Source: Clostridium sp. CAG:245 (GTDB lineage Bacteria > Bacillota > Clostridia > TANB77 > CAG-508). Taken from it: a DNA stretch of 21,696 nucleotides. The notes under the pieces are model-generated. The model saw nothing but the letters and a program-made list of their open reading frames with translations. It searched no databases and was not told the origin of the DNA. Numbering within the stretch: position 1 is the stretch's first letter; each line of letters begins with the position of its first letter. A program made the position numbers and the translations under genes. Of the stretch, positions 4,639-12,356 are shown one piece after another. The DNA lies in contig FR880083.1 of NCBI GenBank assembly GCA_000435175.1, forward strand, positions 8,544 to 30,239, in the 5' to 3' direction.

Positions 4639-6957
4639 ATGGGAAAAATAGTTTTATTAGATGACTCAACAATAAATAAAATAGCTGCAGGTGAGGTTAT
4701 TGAAAGGCCTGCATCTGTTGTAAAAGAGGTAATGGAAAACTCGATTGATGCTGGAGCAACTGCAATAACAGTAGAAATTAGAAATGGTGGAATTTCGTAT
4801 ATTAGGGTAACTGATAATGGAAAGGGAATAATGCAAGATGACCTAGAAATTGCTTTTGAAAGACATGCAACTAGTAAGCTAAGAAGTGCCGAAGATTTAG
4901 ACGATATTAAGTCTATGGGATTTAGAGGCGAGGCTTTGGCAAGTATTGCGTCAATTGCGAAGGTTACATTAGATTCTAAAACGGTTGATAGCTATACTGG
5001 ATATGAAGTTGTTGTTGAAGGCGGAAAAATATTAAGCAAAGAAGAAGCAGGGTGTGCAAATGGTACAAGCATTACAATAGAGAATTTATTTTATAATACA
5101 CCAGTAAGATATAAGTTTTTGAAAAAAGATTTTACAGAGTCAGGTTATATTGAAGATGTTGTAACAAGAATTGCACTTGTACATCCAGAGATTGCAGTAA
5201 AGTTAATTAACACAGGTAAAACAGTTATACAAACATCTGGTAATGGTGAAATTAAGCCTGTAATTTACAATATTTATGGAAAAGAAATTGCAGATAACTT
5301 GATAGATATAGACTATACATATGATGACATAATTGTTAAAGGTGTTATTGGAAAGCCAGTAATTTCAAGGTCTAATAGAAGTAATCAATTATTTTTTGTA
5401 AATAATAGATTTGTTAAGGACAAGGCTTTATCTGGTGCTGCAGAACAAGCTTTTAAAGGATTTGTTACAATTGGAAAGCATGGATTTTTAGTATTAAATA
5501 TTGATATGGATCCTAGAAAGGTTGATGTGAATGTTCACCCTGCTAAATTAGAAGTTAGATTCCAAGAAGAAACAAAAATATTTAAGGCTATATATCATGC
5601 GATTAGAGAGGGATTATTAAAAGGAGACTTAGTTGCAGATACAGAAAGCATAGATAAAATTGATGAAGAAAAAACAAAATATAGCACAGAAAATATAAAT
5701 TTAAATCCTAAAATTGAAAACACTGGAAGTTCAATATTTAGAGACATGGCTGCAAAAAGTGCATTTAATAATTCATTTACACAAGATGTGAAACAACTAA
5801 ATACATTAGCAACCGATTTAAAGGCAACAACTTCAACTGAAAATACTTCTTCTTCACCAAGCACAGCATGGCAAAAAAATGATGAAAGTAATGATGATAA
5901 AGAAAAGAAAAGTGAGCAGACCTTTGAAGATGTTATGGCTAAACTAAATAGAATGCAAAACGTAATATCTGCCGTAAAAGAAGATGGAGAAAAATATGAT
6001 AGCGAAGTAGCTGATACACAAAATGATGAAAAAATAGAGAGTAAAACTAATCAATACAATGAAGAAAGCTCACAAGAGCTAACTAATGTAGAAAATAAAC
6101 AACAAGAAGATTTTGCAACCGAAGGAGCAACAACAGTTGATGAGAATAGTAATTGCTTTCAAACTAGTACTACAGAACTTCCTCAAATTGAGAACCAACC
6201 ATCTCAAAGCTACAATGTAAATGATTCTAAATTTATGGAGATGTATGAGAAAACATTTGGGATATCTGTAAAAAAAGAAGAAAATGAAGAAGATAAAATA
6301 GATGTATCTCAAGAATTTAAACCAATGACTGCGGAAGATAATGTATCTGTATTTGAAGGAGAGTCTAGCTATGATACGAAACCGGTATACAAATATATAG
6401 GAATTGCTTTTAATACATACATAATTATAGAAATGAAATCAGATTTATATATAATAGATCAGCACGCAGCACATGAGAGAATTATGTATGAAAAAATAAG
6501 ACAAAACTACTATAACAATGACACAAAAGATTCGCAATTAATGTTGCTACCAGATATTATAACATTAACACACAAAGAAATGGGAATATATAGAGATAAC
6601 AAAGAATTATTCCAAAGAGCAGGATTTATGGTAGAGGAGTTTGGAGAAAATACAGTCAAATTAAGCGGAGTTCCAGATGTATTGTTGGACCTAGAAACTA
6701 AGGAATTGTTCTTAGAAACATTAGACGAAATAAATACAGTTGCAAGAACTGCAAAACAAGAAATTGAAGAAAAATTTATTGCAACAGTTGCATGTAAGGC
6801 GGCAGTAAAAGCACACATGGTATTGGAAAGACAAGAAGTAATTCAATTATTAGATAAACTATTACAATTACCAAATCCATTTACATGCCCACATGGTAGA
6901 CCAACTGCAATAAAGATGACTAGAAATGACATTGAAAAGAAATTTTCAAGAAGATAA
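4639..6957 (+). CDS. mutL: DNA mismatch repair protein MutL (endonuclease type)
   Basis: Links mismatch recognition by MutS to strand nicking. The start chosen is ATG 4639, which has AAGGGG 6-7 nt upstream; an in-frame TTG 18 nt earlier overlaps that ribosome site. The protein is 772 aa. Seen: an N-terminal GHKL ATPase with NKIAAGEVIERP, the metal-binding ENSIDAG, DNGKGI and the GFRGEAL lid. A C-terminal dimerisation/nuclease domain carries DQHAAHERIMYE from Asp607 (the DQHA(X)2E(X)4E metal motif), ACKAAVKAH and CPHGRP, all expected of nicking MutL homologues in bacteria without MutH. A long acidic Ser/Thr/Asn/Glu-rich linker (roughly residues 335-575) makes it longer than the usual 620-660 aa. 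mutS, usually just upstream in Firmicutes, is not here. An unknown membrane gene and miaA follow. Confidence 0.97.
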   Translation: MGKIVLLDDSTINKIAAGEVIERPASVVKEVMENSIDAGATAITVEIRNGGISYIRVTDNGKGIMQDDLEIAFERHATSKLRSAEDLDDIKSMGFRGEALASIASIAKVTLDSKTVDSYTGYEVVVEGGKILSKEEAGCANGTSITIENLFYNTPVRYKFLKKDFTESGYIEDVVTRIALVHPEIAVKLINTGKTVIQTSGNGEIKPVIYNIYGKEIADNLIDIDYTYDDIIVKGVIGKPVISRSNRSNQLFFVNNRFVKDKALSGAAEQAFKGFVTIGKHGFLVLNIDMDPRKVDVNVHPAKLEVRFQEETKIFKAIYHAIREGLLKGDLVADTESIDKIDEEKTKYSTENINLNPKIENTGSSIFRDMAAKSAFNNSFTQDVKQLNTLATDLKATTSTENTSSSPSTAWQKNDESNDDKEKKSEQTFEDVMAKLNRMQNVISAVKEDGEKYDSEVADTQNDEKIESKTNQYNEESSQELTNVENKQQEDFATEGATTVDENSNCFQTSTTELPQIENQPSQSYNVNDSKFMEMYEKTFGISVKKEENEEDKIDVSQEFKPMTAEDNVSVFEGESSYDTKPVYKYIGIAFNTYIIIEMKSDLYIIDQHAAHERIMYEKIRQNYYNNDTKDSQLMLLPDIITLTHKEMGIYRDNKELFQRAGFMVEEFGENTVKLSGVPDVLLDLETKELFLETLDEINTVARTAKQEIEEKFIATVACKAAVKAHMVLERQEVIQLLDKLLQLPNPFTCPHGRPTAIKMTRNDIEKKFSRR

Positions 6958-7025
6958 AATTTATAATTTTGTTGTATTAAACATTATTTTAAATACAACT
7001 TTGAATAAGGAAAGGAACAGAAAAA

Positions 7026-7577
7026 ATGGATAAATTATTTATATTATTATTTATACTAGTTGCAAATATAGTATCAATACTCTTAATATATCATTCATTA
7101 GATAAAAATATAGAAAAAACAAAAAGACTTTTATATACAATGATTGCAATGGGAGTTGTATACATAATTGTGCTAATAGTATATTTCTTTAGCTCTATAG
7201 GAATAGATAAAAGGATTGCAACACAGGCAAAACAAACGATTGTATTTACATTTGTTCCAGTAAACTCAATAATAGTAATTCCTTTCATGTTAAGATCATT
7301 TAATAAGAGAAAGGATAGAGAAATAACAGGAGAGCAATTAAATAAAAGAGCAGTTGTAATGTTTATAATAGCTGTGGTTATTGTTGTTAGCGAATTTTTC
7401 TATTTTAGAAATATAGAAAAAGGAATAGGAAGAATAATAGAACAACAAGAAGCGACAAATGAAGCTAGCACTAATAGTGCAGTAACAAATTCTGTTTTAA
7501 ATACAGAAAATAAAACTAATAGTATAACCAATATTGACAAATATTACATCTGGGATAGAACATTTGGAGATGGTTAA
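7026..7577 (+). CDS. Unknown four-helix membrane protein
   Basis: A 183-aa protein that I do not recognise. Four hydrophobic segments are predicted at about residues 4-24, 36-58, 70-89 and 109-128. Basic stretches sit between them (KNIEKTKR, RSFNKRKDR). A polar Asn/Thr-rich tail of about 50 residues ends YYIWDRTFGDG. There is no signal-peptidase site or catalytic motif. The ATG follows a modest GGAAAGG. It lies 68 nt after mutL and 94 nt before miaA, so it is probably carried on the mutL-miaA transcript. Nothing in the sequence links it to repair or tRNA modification. Confidence 0.75.
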   Translation: MDKLFILLFILVANIVSILLIYHSLDKNIEKTKRLLYTMIAMGVVYIIVLIVYFFSSIGIDKRIATQAKQTIVFTFVPVNSIIVIPFMLRSFNKRKDREITGEQLNKRAVVMFIIAVVIVVSEFFYFRNIEKGIGRIIEQQEATNEASTNSAVTNSVLNTENKTNSITNIDKYYIWDRTFGDG

Positions 7578-7671
7578 TATTTTAACAAATACAACTTTTA
7601 AATATAGTAGTTTTACTGAAAATTGGAAAAAAACAATTTTATTTGCAATGTAAAGGAGAACAAAATTAGTT

Positions 7672-8601
7672 ATGCAAAAAGTTATAGTTATTTGTGGCCC
7701 TACTGCGAGCGGAAAAACAGCTCTTTCCATTGAACTTGCTAAAAAAATTGGAGGAGAAGTTGTGTCTGCAGACTCTATGCAGATTTATGATGAAATGAGC
7801 ATTGGAACCGCTAAACCTGATGCAGAGGAGATGCAGGGAATTAAGCACTATTTGGTCGGAAATATTGAGCCAACTAGAAGATATAGTGTATCTGATTATA
7901 AAAGTGATGCTACTAAGGCATTGGAAGAAATAATTGAAAAAAACAAAACTCCAATAGTCGTTGGGGGAACAGGACTGTATGTTAATTCTTTAATATATGG
8001 AATCGATTATCCAGAAGTTGAAACTGATTTAGAATACAGAAAAGAACTAGAGAAATTAGCAGAACAAAAGGGACTCGGATATTTATATGAAGAAGCAAAA
8101 AAGATTGACCCAGAAGCGGTAAAGAATATTAGTGTAAATGATAAAAAAAGAATAATAAGAATATTGGAAATATATAAAGAAACAGGAAAAACAAAGACTC
8201 AGCTAGAAATTGAATCTAGAAAAAATGGAGTTCCATATGATTATAGAGTGTTTGCTATAAATATGCCTAGAGAAATTTTATATGATAGAATTAATAGAAG
8301 AGTAGATATAATGCTTGAAAAAGGGCTAATAGAAGAAGTTAAGCAATTGTATAAAAAGTATGGAGATGAGCTTCGTACATCTGTACAAGGAATAGGTTAC
8401 AAAGAAGTAATAGATTATTTGAATGGAATGTACTCTAAAGAAGAAATGATTGAAAAAATAAAGATGGAAACACGTAGATATGCTAAAAGACAATTAACAT
8501 GGTTTAGAAAAATACCAAATATAATTTGGATTGATGGCTTGGGAAATGTTCAAGATAATGTTAATCTTATTTTGAAAGAGGCAGAACTGAACGAAAACTA
8601 A
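7672..8601 (+). CDS. miaA: tRNA dimethylallyltransferase
   Basis: Transfers a dimethylallyl group to N6 of A37 in tRNAs that read UNN codons. The protein is 309 aa, the usual length. Seen: P-loop GPTASGKT at residues 9-16, VVSADSMQIY with the catalytic Asp34 and DSMQ loop, GTAKP, the YSVSDY region, VVGGTGLY, and the C-terminal RRYAKRQLTWFR signature. The start is ATG with AAGGAG 13 nt upstream, longer than ideal; no in-frame alternative start lies closer. The mutL-miaA neighbourhood is classical in Firmicutes and many other bacteria. hfq, which often follows miaA, is absent here. Confidence 0.97.
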   Translation: MQKVIVICGPTASGKTALSIELAKKIGGEVVSADSMQIYDEMSIGTAKPDAEEMQGIKHYLVGNIEPTRRYSVSDYKSDATKALEEIIEKNKTPIVVGGTGLYVNSLIYGIDYPEVETDLEYRKELEKLAEQKGLGYLYEEAKKIDPEAVKNISVNDKKRIIRILEIYKETGKTKTQLEIESRKNGVPYDYRVFAINMPREILYDRINRRVDIMLEKGLIEEVKQLYKKYGDELRTSVQGIGYKEVIDYLNGMYSKEEMIEKIKMETRRYAKRQLTWFRKIPNIIWIDGLGNVQDNVNLILKEAELNEN

Positions 8602-8665
8602 ATTAATTTAGTAGGTTTTGAATAACACAGATTCTATGTAGAATTTAATAGAAAGGTGATAAACT

Positions 8666-9898
8666 TTGGAGAAAAAAATTAGAAAAGGAAGAGTATTTGC
8701 GGTAGTTTTAATACTTGCACTTGTATTTATATACGCGGTATATTTGGTTGCTAAACTTGTACAAAATCCTACAAATACCTTCATGGTTACGAATGGAAAA
8801 ATATCACAAGAGGAAAGTGATATTGGGTACATTATAAGAGAGGAAACTGTTATAAAAGGACAAAATTATAAAAATGGAATGGTAAAAATAAAAAACGAAG
8901 GTGAAAAAGTTGCAAAAGGAGATTCTGTTTTTAGATACTATTCATCAGGAGAAGAAGAATTAAAAAATAAGATTGCTGAATTAGATGTAGAAATACAATC
9001 TCTAATGCAAAACGAAAAAAGCAGTTTCCCAAGTGATGTAAAGTTATTAGAAAGCCAAATTGAGAAGGAACTTGACTCGATTTATGGAGTAAATAATGCT
9101 CAGAAAATTCAAGAATATAAGAAAAATATAAACTCATACATAACAAAGAAAGCTAAAATATCTAGCCCATCTAATTCTCGTTTGAAAGAATTACTAAGCC
9201 AAAGAGAAGAATATGAAAATAGATTAACATCAGATTCTGAAAATGTAAATGCACCAGAGAGTGGAATTGTTTCTTATAGAGTAGATGGATTAGAGAGTGT
9301 TTTAACAACGGAGAACTTTACTAAATTTAATAAAAGCTTTTTACAAGACTTGAAATTAAAGACTGGACAAACTGTTGCAAGCAATGAAGAAGTTGGAAAA
9401 ATAATAAATAATTATCAATGTTACATTGTTTTTAATTCTAACACAAATGAGGCAAAAAACTCGAAAGTGGGAGATACAATCAAAATAAGAGTGCAAAATT
9501 CTGATACTTTAAAAGCTAGTGTGGAAAATATTATAGATGAAGATGATGAGTCTAAAACAATTACTGTAAAAATTACAAATGATGTTGAAAAATTAATTGC
9601 ATATAGAAAAATATCTTTTGATATAATTTGGTGGGATGCAGAAGGCTTTAGAATTCCAAATGAAGCAATAAAAGAAGAAAATGGCTTATCATATGTTGTA
9701 AGAAATAGAAATGGTTATTACAATAAAATGCTAGTGAAAATATTAAAACAAAATGACGAATATTGTATAGTTAGACAGTATAAAACAGAGGAGTTAGAAG
9801 AACTTGGGTTTACTAGTTCACAAATATATAGCATGAGAAATATAGCGCTTTATGATGAAATTGTACTAAACCCGACTGATGAACAAATGTTACAATAA
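8666..9898 (+). CDS. HlyD-like membrane-anchored protein next to sepF
   Basis: A 410-aa protein with an N-terminal membrane anchor (about residues 9-31), then a lipoyl/barrel-like region (about 45-100, containing ESDIGYIIREET and GEKVAKGDSVF). A coiled-coil hairpin follows (about 95-185) and then barrel domains. This is the architecture of HlyD-family membrane-fusion proteins. The start is TTG at 8666 because GAAAGGTG lies 7-8 nt upstream and no ATG fits. No ABC transporter or outer-membrane partner is nearby, and this appears to be a Gram-positive cell. Genes of this kind are found directly upstream of sepF in clostridia, so a role in envelope or division is plausible but unproven. Confidence 0.8.
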   Translation: MEKKIRKGRVFAVVLILALVFIYAVYLVAKLVQNPTNTFMVTNGKISQEESDIGYIIREETVIKGQNYKNGMVKIKNEGEKVAKGDSVFRYYSSGEEELKNKIAELDVEIQSLMQNEKSSFPSDVKLLESQIEKELDSIYGVNNAQKIQEYKKNINSYITKKAKISSPSNSRLKELLSQREEYENRLTSDSENVNAPESGIVSYRVDGLESVLTTENFTKFNKSFLQDLKLKTGQTVASNEEVGKIINNYQCYIVFNSNTNEAKNSKVGDTIKIRVQNSDTLKASVENIIDEDDESKTITVKITNDVEKLIAYRKISFDIIWWDAEGFRIPNEAIKEENGLSYVVRNRNGYYNKMLVKILKQNDEYCIVRQYKTEELEELGFTSSQIYSMRNIALYDEIVLNPTDEQMLQ

Positions 9899-9941
9899 TG
9901 TTACAGAATATTAAATTAAAATTACAATATTAAAAATACTA

Positions 9942-9970
9942 TTGACAATAAAGCTAAAAAGATAGATACT
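9942..9970 (+). promoter_or_regulatory. Promoter for sepF-divIVA
   Basis: A perfect TTGACA (9942-9947), a 17-nt spacer, then GATACT (9965-9970), a fair -10. It lies about 49 nt upstream of the sepF ATG. Confidence 0.55.
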
Positions 9971-10018
9971 ATAGCTAGTAATTTTTACAAAGGACGATGA
10001 AATTTTAGGAGGTTTATA

Positions 10019-10495
10019 ATGTCAGGAGCTATAATGAATAAAATCTGGGGAGCATTTGGAATGGATGCAAATGAAGAAGAGGAAGAAGATTACGTAGAAA
10101 ATAACGAAGAGATGGAAGAAGAAGAGGAAAATAATAAAGAAAATAAATTATGGGGAAGACGTAACAACAAAGTTGTAGCAATGCCTCAACCTCAACAAGT
10201 GAAAATGGTTATATCACAACCAACAACATTTGATCAAGCAGAAGATATATGTGATTTACTAAAAGAAAAACAATCTGTAATAGTAAATCTTGAATATGTA
10301 AATAAAGATGTTGCAAGAAGAATAATTGATGTAGTAAGTGGAGCTGTTCATGCCTTAGACGGACACATTCAAAAAGTATCTAATTCTATATTCTTAATTG
10401 CACCATACAATTACGAAATAACAAATGAAATGGCAAGAGAAGAAATTAAAAACAAATTATCTGTTTCTTGGTTAAAAAATGCAGGCAATAATTAG
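10019..10495 (+). CDS. sepF: Cell division protein SepF
   Basis: A 158-aa cytosolic protein that binds the FtsZ tail and the membrane and shapes the division ring in Gram-positives. Seen: a short N-terminal segment that could form the membrane-binding helix, an acidic low-complexity stretch (about 18-42, Glu/Asn-rich), then the SepF core at about residues 58-140. The core carries PTTFDQAEDICDLLKE, VIVNLEYVNKDVARRIIDVVSG and HALDGHIQKVSNSIFLIAP. The ATG is preceded by a perfect AGGAGG. It has its own promoter and divIVA follows 27 nt later. ylmG (YggT) and ylmH, usually between these two in Bacillus, are missing. Confidence 0.95.
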   Translation: MSGAIMNKIWGAFGMDANEEEEEDYVENNEEMEEEEENNKENKLWGRRNNKVVAMPQPQQVKMVISQPTTFDQAEDICDLLKEKQSVIVNLEYVNKDVARRIIDVVSGAVHALDGHIQKVSNSIFLIAPYNYEITNEMAREEIKNKLSVSWLKNAGNN

Positions 10496-10522
10496 ACTAA
10501 ATGTAATTGGGAGGAAGCAAAA

Positions 10523-10981
10523 ATGATTACACCTTTAGAAATTGAAAACAAGAAATTTTCAAAACAAATGATGAATGGATATAGTGTAGAAGAAGTTGAT
10601 GATTTCTTGGATGAATTAACAGCATGCTACGAAAAATTATACAAAGAGAGTAACGAAAATCAAGATAAAATAGCAGAATTAAACGGAAAACTTGAACATT
10701 ATAAACAAATAGAAGGCACATTAAACAATACACTTATAATGGCTCAATCTACAGCTGAAGATATAAAAAATGTTGCAAAACAACAAGCTGACCAAATAAT
10801 AAAAGATGCTGAATCTGATGCAAAACAATCATTAGCTTCATTAGAACAACAAATATTATTAAAGAAAAAAGATTTTGAAGATTTACAAAAACAATTTGAC
10901 GTATACAAAGCAAAAATGGAGTCTTTATTAATATCACAACTGGAATTAATAAAAGACATAAACAAAGAACAAGATAACTAA
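10523..10981 (+). CDS. divIVA: DivIVA-family protein
   Basis: A 152-aa coiled-coil protein that senses negative membrane curvature at septa and poles. Seen: the N-terminal DivIVA signature TPLEIENKKFSKQMMNGYSVEEVDDFLDEL (paraphrased: Pro-Leu-Asp/Glu-Ile, Phe, GY-x2-EVDxFLD) over residues 3-32, then nearly continuous heptad-rich, Gln/Lys/Glu-rich coiled coil to the end (about 35-145). The ATG has GGGAGG 7-8 nt upstream. It is co-transcribed with sepF and ended by the terminator at about 11002. It could instead be a GpsB- or Wag31-type paralogue, but the sepF context favours division-site DivIVA. Confidence 0.92.
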   Translation: MITPLEIENKKFSKQMMNGYSVEEVDDFLDELTACYEKLYKESNENQDKIAELNGKLEHYKQIEGTLNNTLIMAQSTAEDIKNVAKQQADQIIKDAESDAKQSLASLEQQILLKKKDFEDLQKQFDVYKAKMESLLISQLELIKDINKEQDN

Positions 10982-11001
10982 AACAAGACATAAAAAGAAC
11001 G

Positions 11002-11047
11002 AAAGCAAAAGGTTTGGAAAATTTCCGAATTTTTTGCTTTACTTTTT
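11002..11047 (+). terminator. Terminator after divIVA
   Basis: AAAGCAAAA ... TTTTGCTTT outer arms with GGAA/TTCC inner pairs give a long hairpin. It is followed by ACTTTTTAT. It separates the sepF-divIVA unit from the rsmD promoter. Confidence 0.75.
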
Positions 11048-11099
11048 ATCAAAAATGTTACAGCACTATTAAATGTATGTTACAATTGCATTATAAATA

Positions 11100-11127
11100 T
11101 TGACATCTATGAAAAATTAGATAAAAT
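11100..11127 (+). promoter_or_regulatory. Promoter for rsmD
   Basis: TTGACA (11100-11105), a 16-nt spacer and TAAAAT (11122-11127). The leader to the ATG at 11193 is about 60 nt. Confidence 0.65.
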
Positions 11128-11192
11128 ATATGTATAAAGTTACCATTTAATATCTGTTAATATGCAAAATAATGCTGTTGGAGGATACATAC

Positions 11193-11744
11193 ATGAGAGT
11201 AATAAGTGGAAGTGCTAGAGGCACTGTATTACATTCTATTGAAGACATAAGCACAAGACCAACATTAGACAGGGTTAAAGAGTCACTTTTTAATATAATT
11301 CAAAATGATATAGAAGATACTACTGTATTAGATTTATTTGCTGGAAGTGGAGCAATTGGAATAGAATTTCTTAGTAGAAGAGCAAAACAGGTTTATTTCT
11401 GTGATAAATCAAGTAAAGCTGTTGCTATGATTGAGAAAAATCTAGAAAAAACAAAACTAAAAGAAAAAGCAATAGTATATAACAAAGATTATATAGATTG
11501 CATTAATACAGTTAAAAATATCAAATTCGATATTATATTTTTAGATCCACCATACAAGGAAGAATTTGCACTTGATGCTATAGAAAAAATAAGTAATTTA
11601 CAATTATTAAAAGATGATGGAATAATTATAATTGAAACAGATGAACCAGAAAGAGATATAAATAGAATAAATAATATGAATATTAATTACAAAATATACG
11701 ATTTAAGAAAGTATGGAAGAGTATCATTAATATTTCTTAAATGA
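11193..11744 (+). CDS. rsmD: 16S rRNA (guanine966-N2)-methyltransferase
   Basis: Methylates G966 of 16S rRNA using S-adenosylmethionine. The start chosen is ATG 11193, which has GGAGG 9 nt upstream; an in-frame TTG at 11172 precedes the ribosome site. The protein is 183 aa. Seen: MRVISGSARG, RPTLDRVKESLFNII, the SAM-binding VLDLFAGSGAIGIE at about 46-59 and the catalytic DPPY at residues 118-121. The TGA stop overlaps an ATG of the next gene. coaD, the usual next gene in many bacteria, is absent. Confidence 0.96.
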   Translation: MRVISGSARGTVLHSIEDISTRPTLDRVKESLFNIIQNDIEDTTVLDLFAGSGAIGIEFLSRRAKQVYFCDKSSKAVAMIEKNLEKTKLKEKAIVYNKDYIDCINTVKNIKFDIIFLDPPYKEEFALDAIEKISNLQLLKDDGIIIIETDEPERDINRINNMNINYKIYDLRKYGRVSLIFLK

Positions 11745-11755
11745 AAGGGGAAAAC

Positions 11756-12193
11756 ATGGAGATATTTACCTTGTTAGAAACAATTGAAGATATGCTAGAA
11801 AATAGTAAGGAAGTGCCTTTTACCCACAAAGCTATTATAGACAAAGAAGAAGTGTTAGACATAATAAAAGAAATTAGATTAAAATTACCAGAGGAATTGA
11901 AACAAGCAAAGGTAATTAAAGAAGAGCATGACAGAATAATAAGCAAAGCCAATGAAGAAGCTAGTGAAATAGTAAAAGAAGCCGAAAACAGAATAATTTC
12001 GATGATAGATGAACATGAAATTACCAGAAAAGCATATGAGCAAAAAAATAAGATAATTGAAAATGCTAACGATATGGCTAGAGAAATTTCTAATGGAACA
12101 AAAGCATATGCTGATAACATTTTGGCTGGCGTACAAGTTACACTAGAAGATGCTTTAAAAGTAATAGAAAATAATAGAAAAGAAGTAAAATAG
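11756..12193 (+). CDS. Coiled-coil ATP synthase b-like protein downstream of rsmD
   Basis: A 145-aa soluble, mostly helical protein. The start chosen is ATG 11756, because AAGGGG lies 5-6 nt upstream; the earlier ATG at 11741 overlaps the rsmD stop. Seen: a short N-terminal part (MEIFTLLETIEDMLE, then VPFT and a basic/acidic helix), then a heptad-rich segment with the repeating KAxEEAxEIVKEAE pattern typical of ATP-synthase b-subunit-like and DivIVA-like proteins. No transmembrane helix or ATP-binding motif is present. Proteins of this build, often labelled ATPase, follow rsmD/coaD in clostridia; their function is not established. The gene is coupled to rsmD and ends in the hairpin at 12203. 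Confidence 0.8.
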   Translation: MEIFTLLETIEDMLENSKEVPFTHKAIIDKEEVLDIIKEIRLKLPEELKQAKVIKEEHDRIISKANEEASEIVKEAENRIISMIDEHEITRKAYEQKNKIIENANDMAREISNGTKAYADNILAGVQVTLEDALKVIENNRKEVK

Positions 12194-12202
12194 TGCGATT
12201 TG

Positions 12203-12238
12203 ACCAATATAAATTCCAAAGTTTATATTGGTTAATTT
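12203..12238 (+). terminator. Terminator after the rsmD unit
   Basis: A perfect 11-bp stem ACCAATATAAA / TTTATATTGGT with loop TTCCAAAG, followed by TAATTTT. The T-tract is short and interrupted. Confidence 0.65.
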
Positions 12239-12298
12239 TGTATTGAAGAAAATTTGTTTGGCAAATGCTAAAAAAATATGGAAATTTAATAATTAATA

Positions 12299-12307
12299 TG
12301 ATAGAAT
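12299..12307 (+). promoter_or_regulatory. Extended -10 promoter for the FtsK/SpoIIIE gene
   Basis: TGATAGAAT at 12299-12307 with no good -35. It lies 49 nt upstream of the ATG. Confidence 0.45.
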
Positions 12308-12356
12308 ATCTAAGTATAAAAAATACTTTAAGAAAAGTAGGCAAAGGGAGGAACAT

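Noticed and set aside
11737..12219. 160-aa minus-strand reading frame opposite the small coiled-coil gene
   Set aside because: Ser/Phe/Ile-rich shadow of a Lys/Glu/Ile-rich coiled-coil gene.
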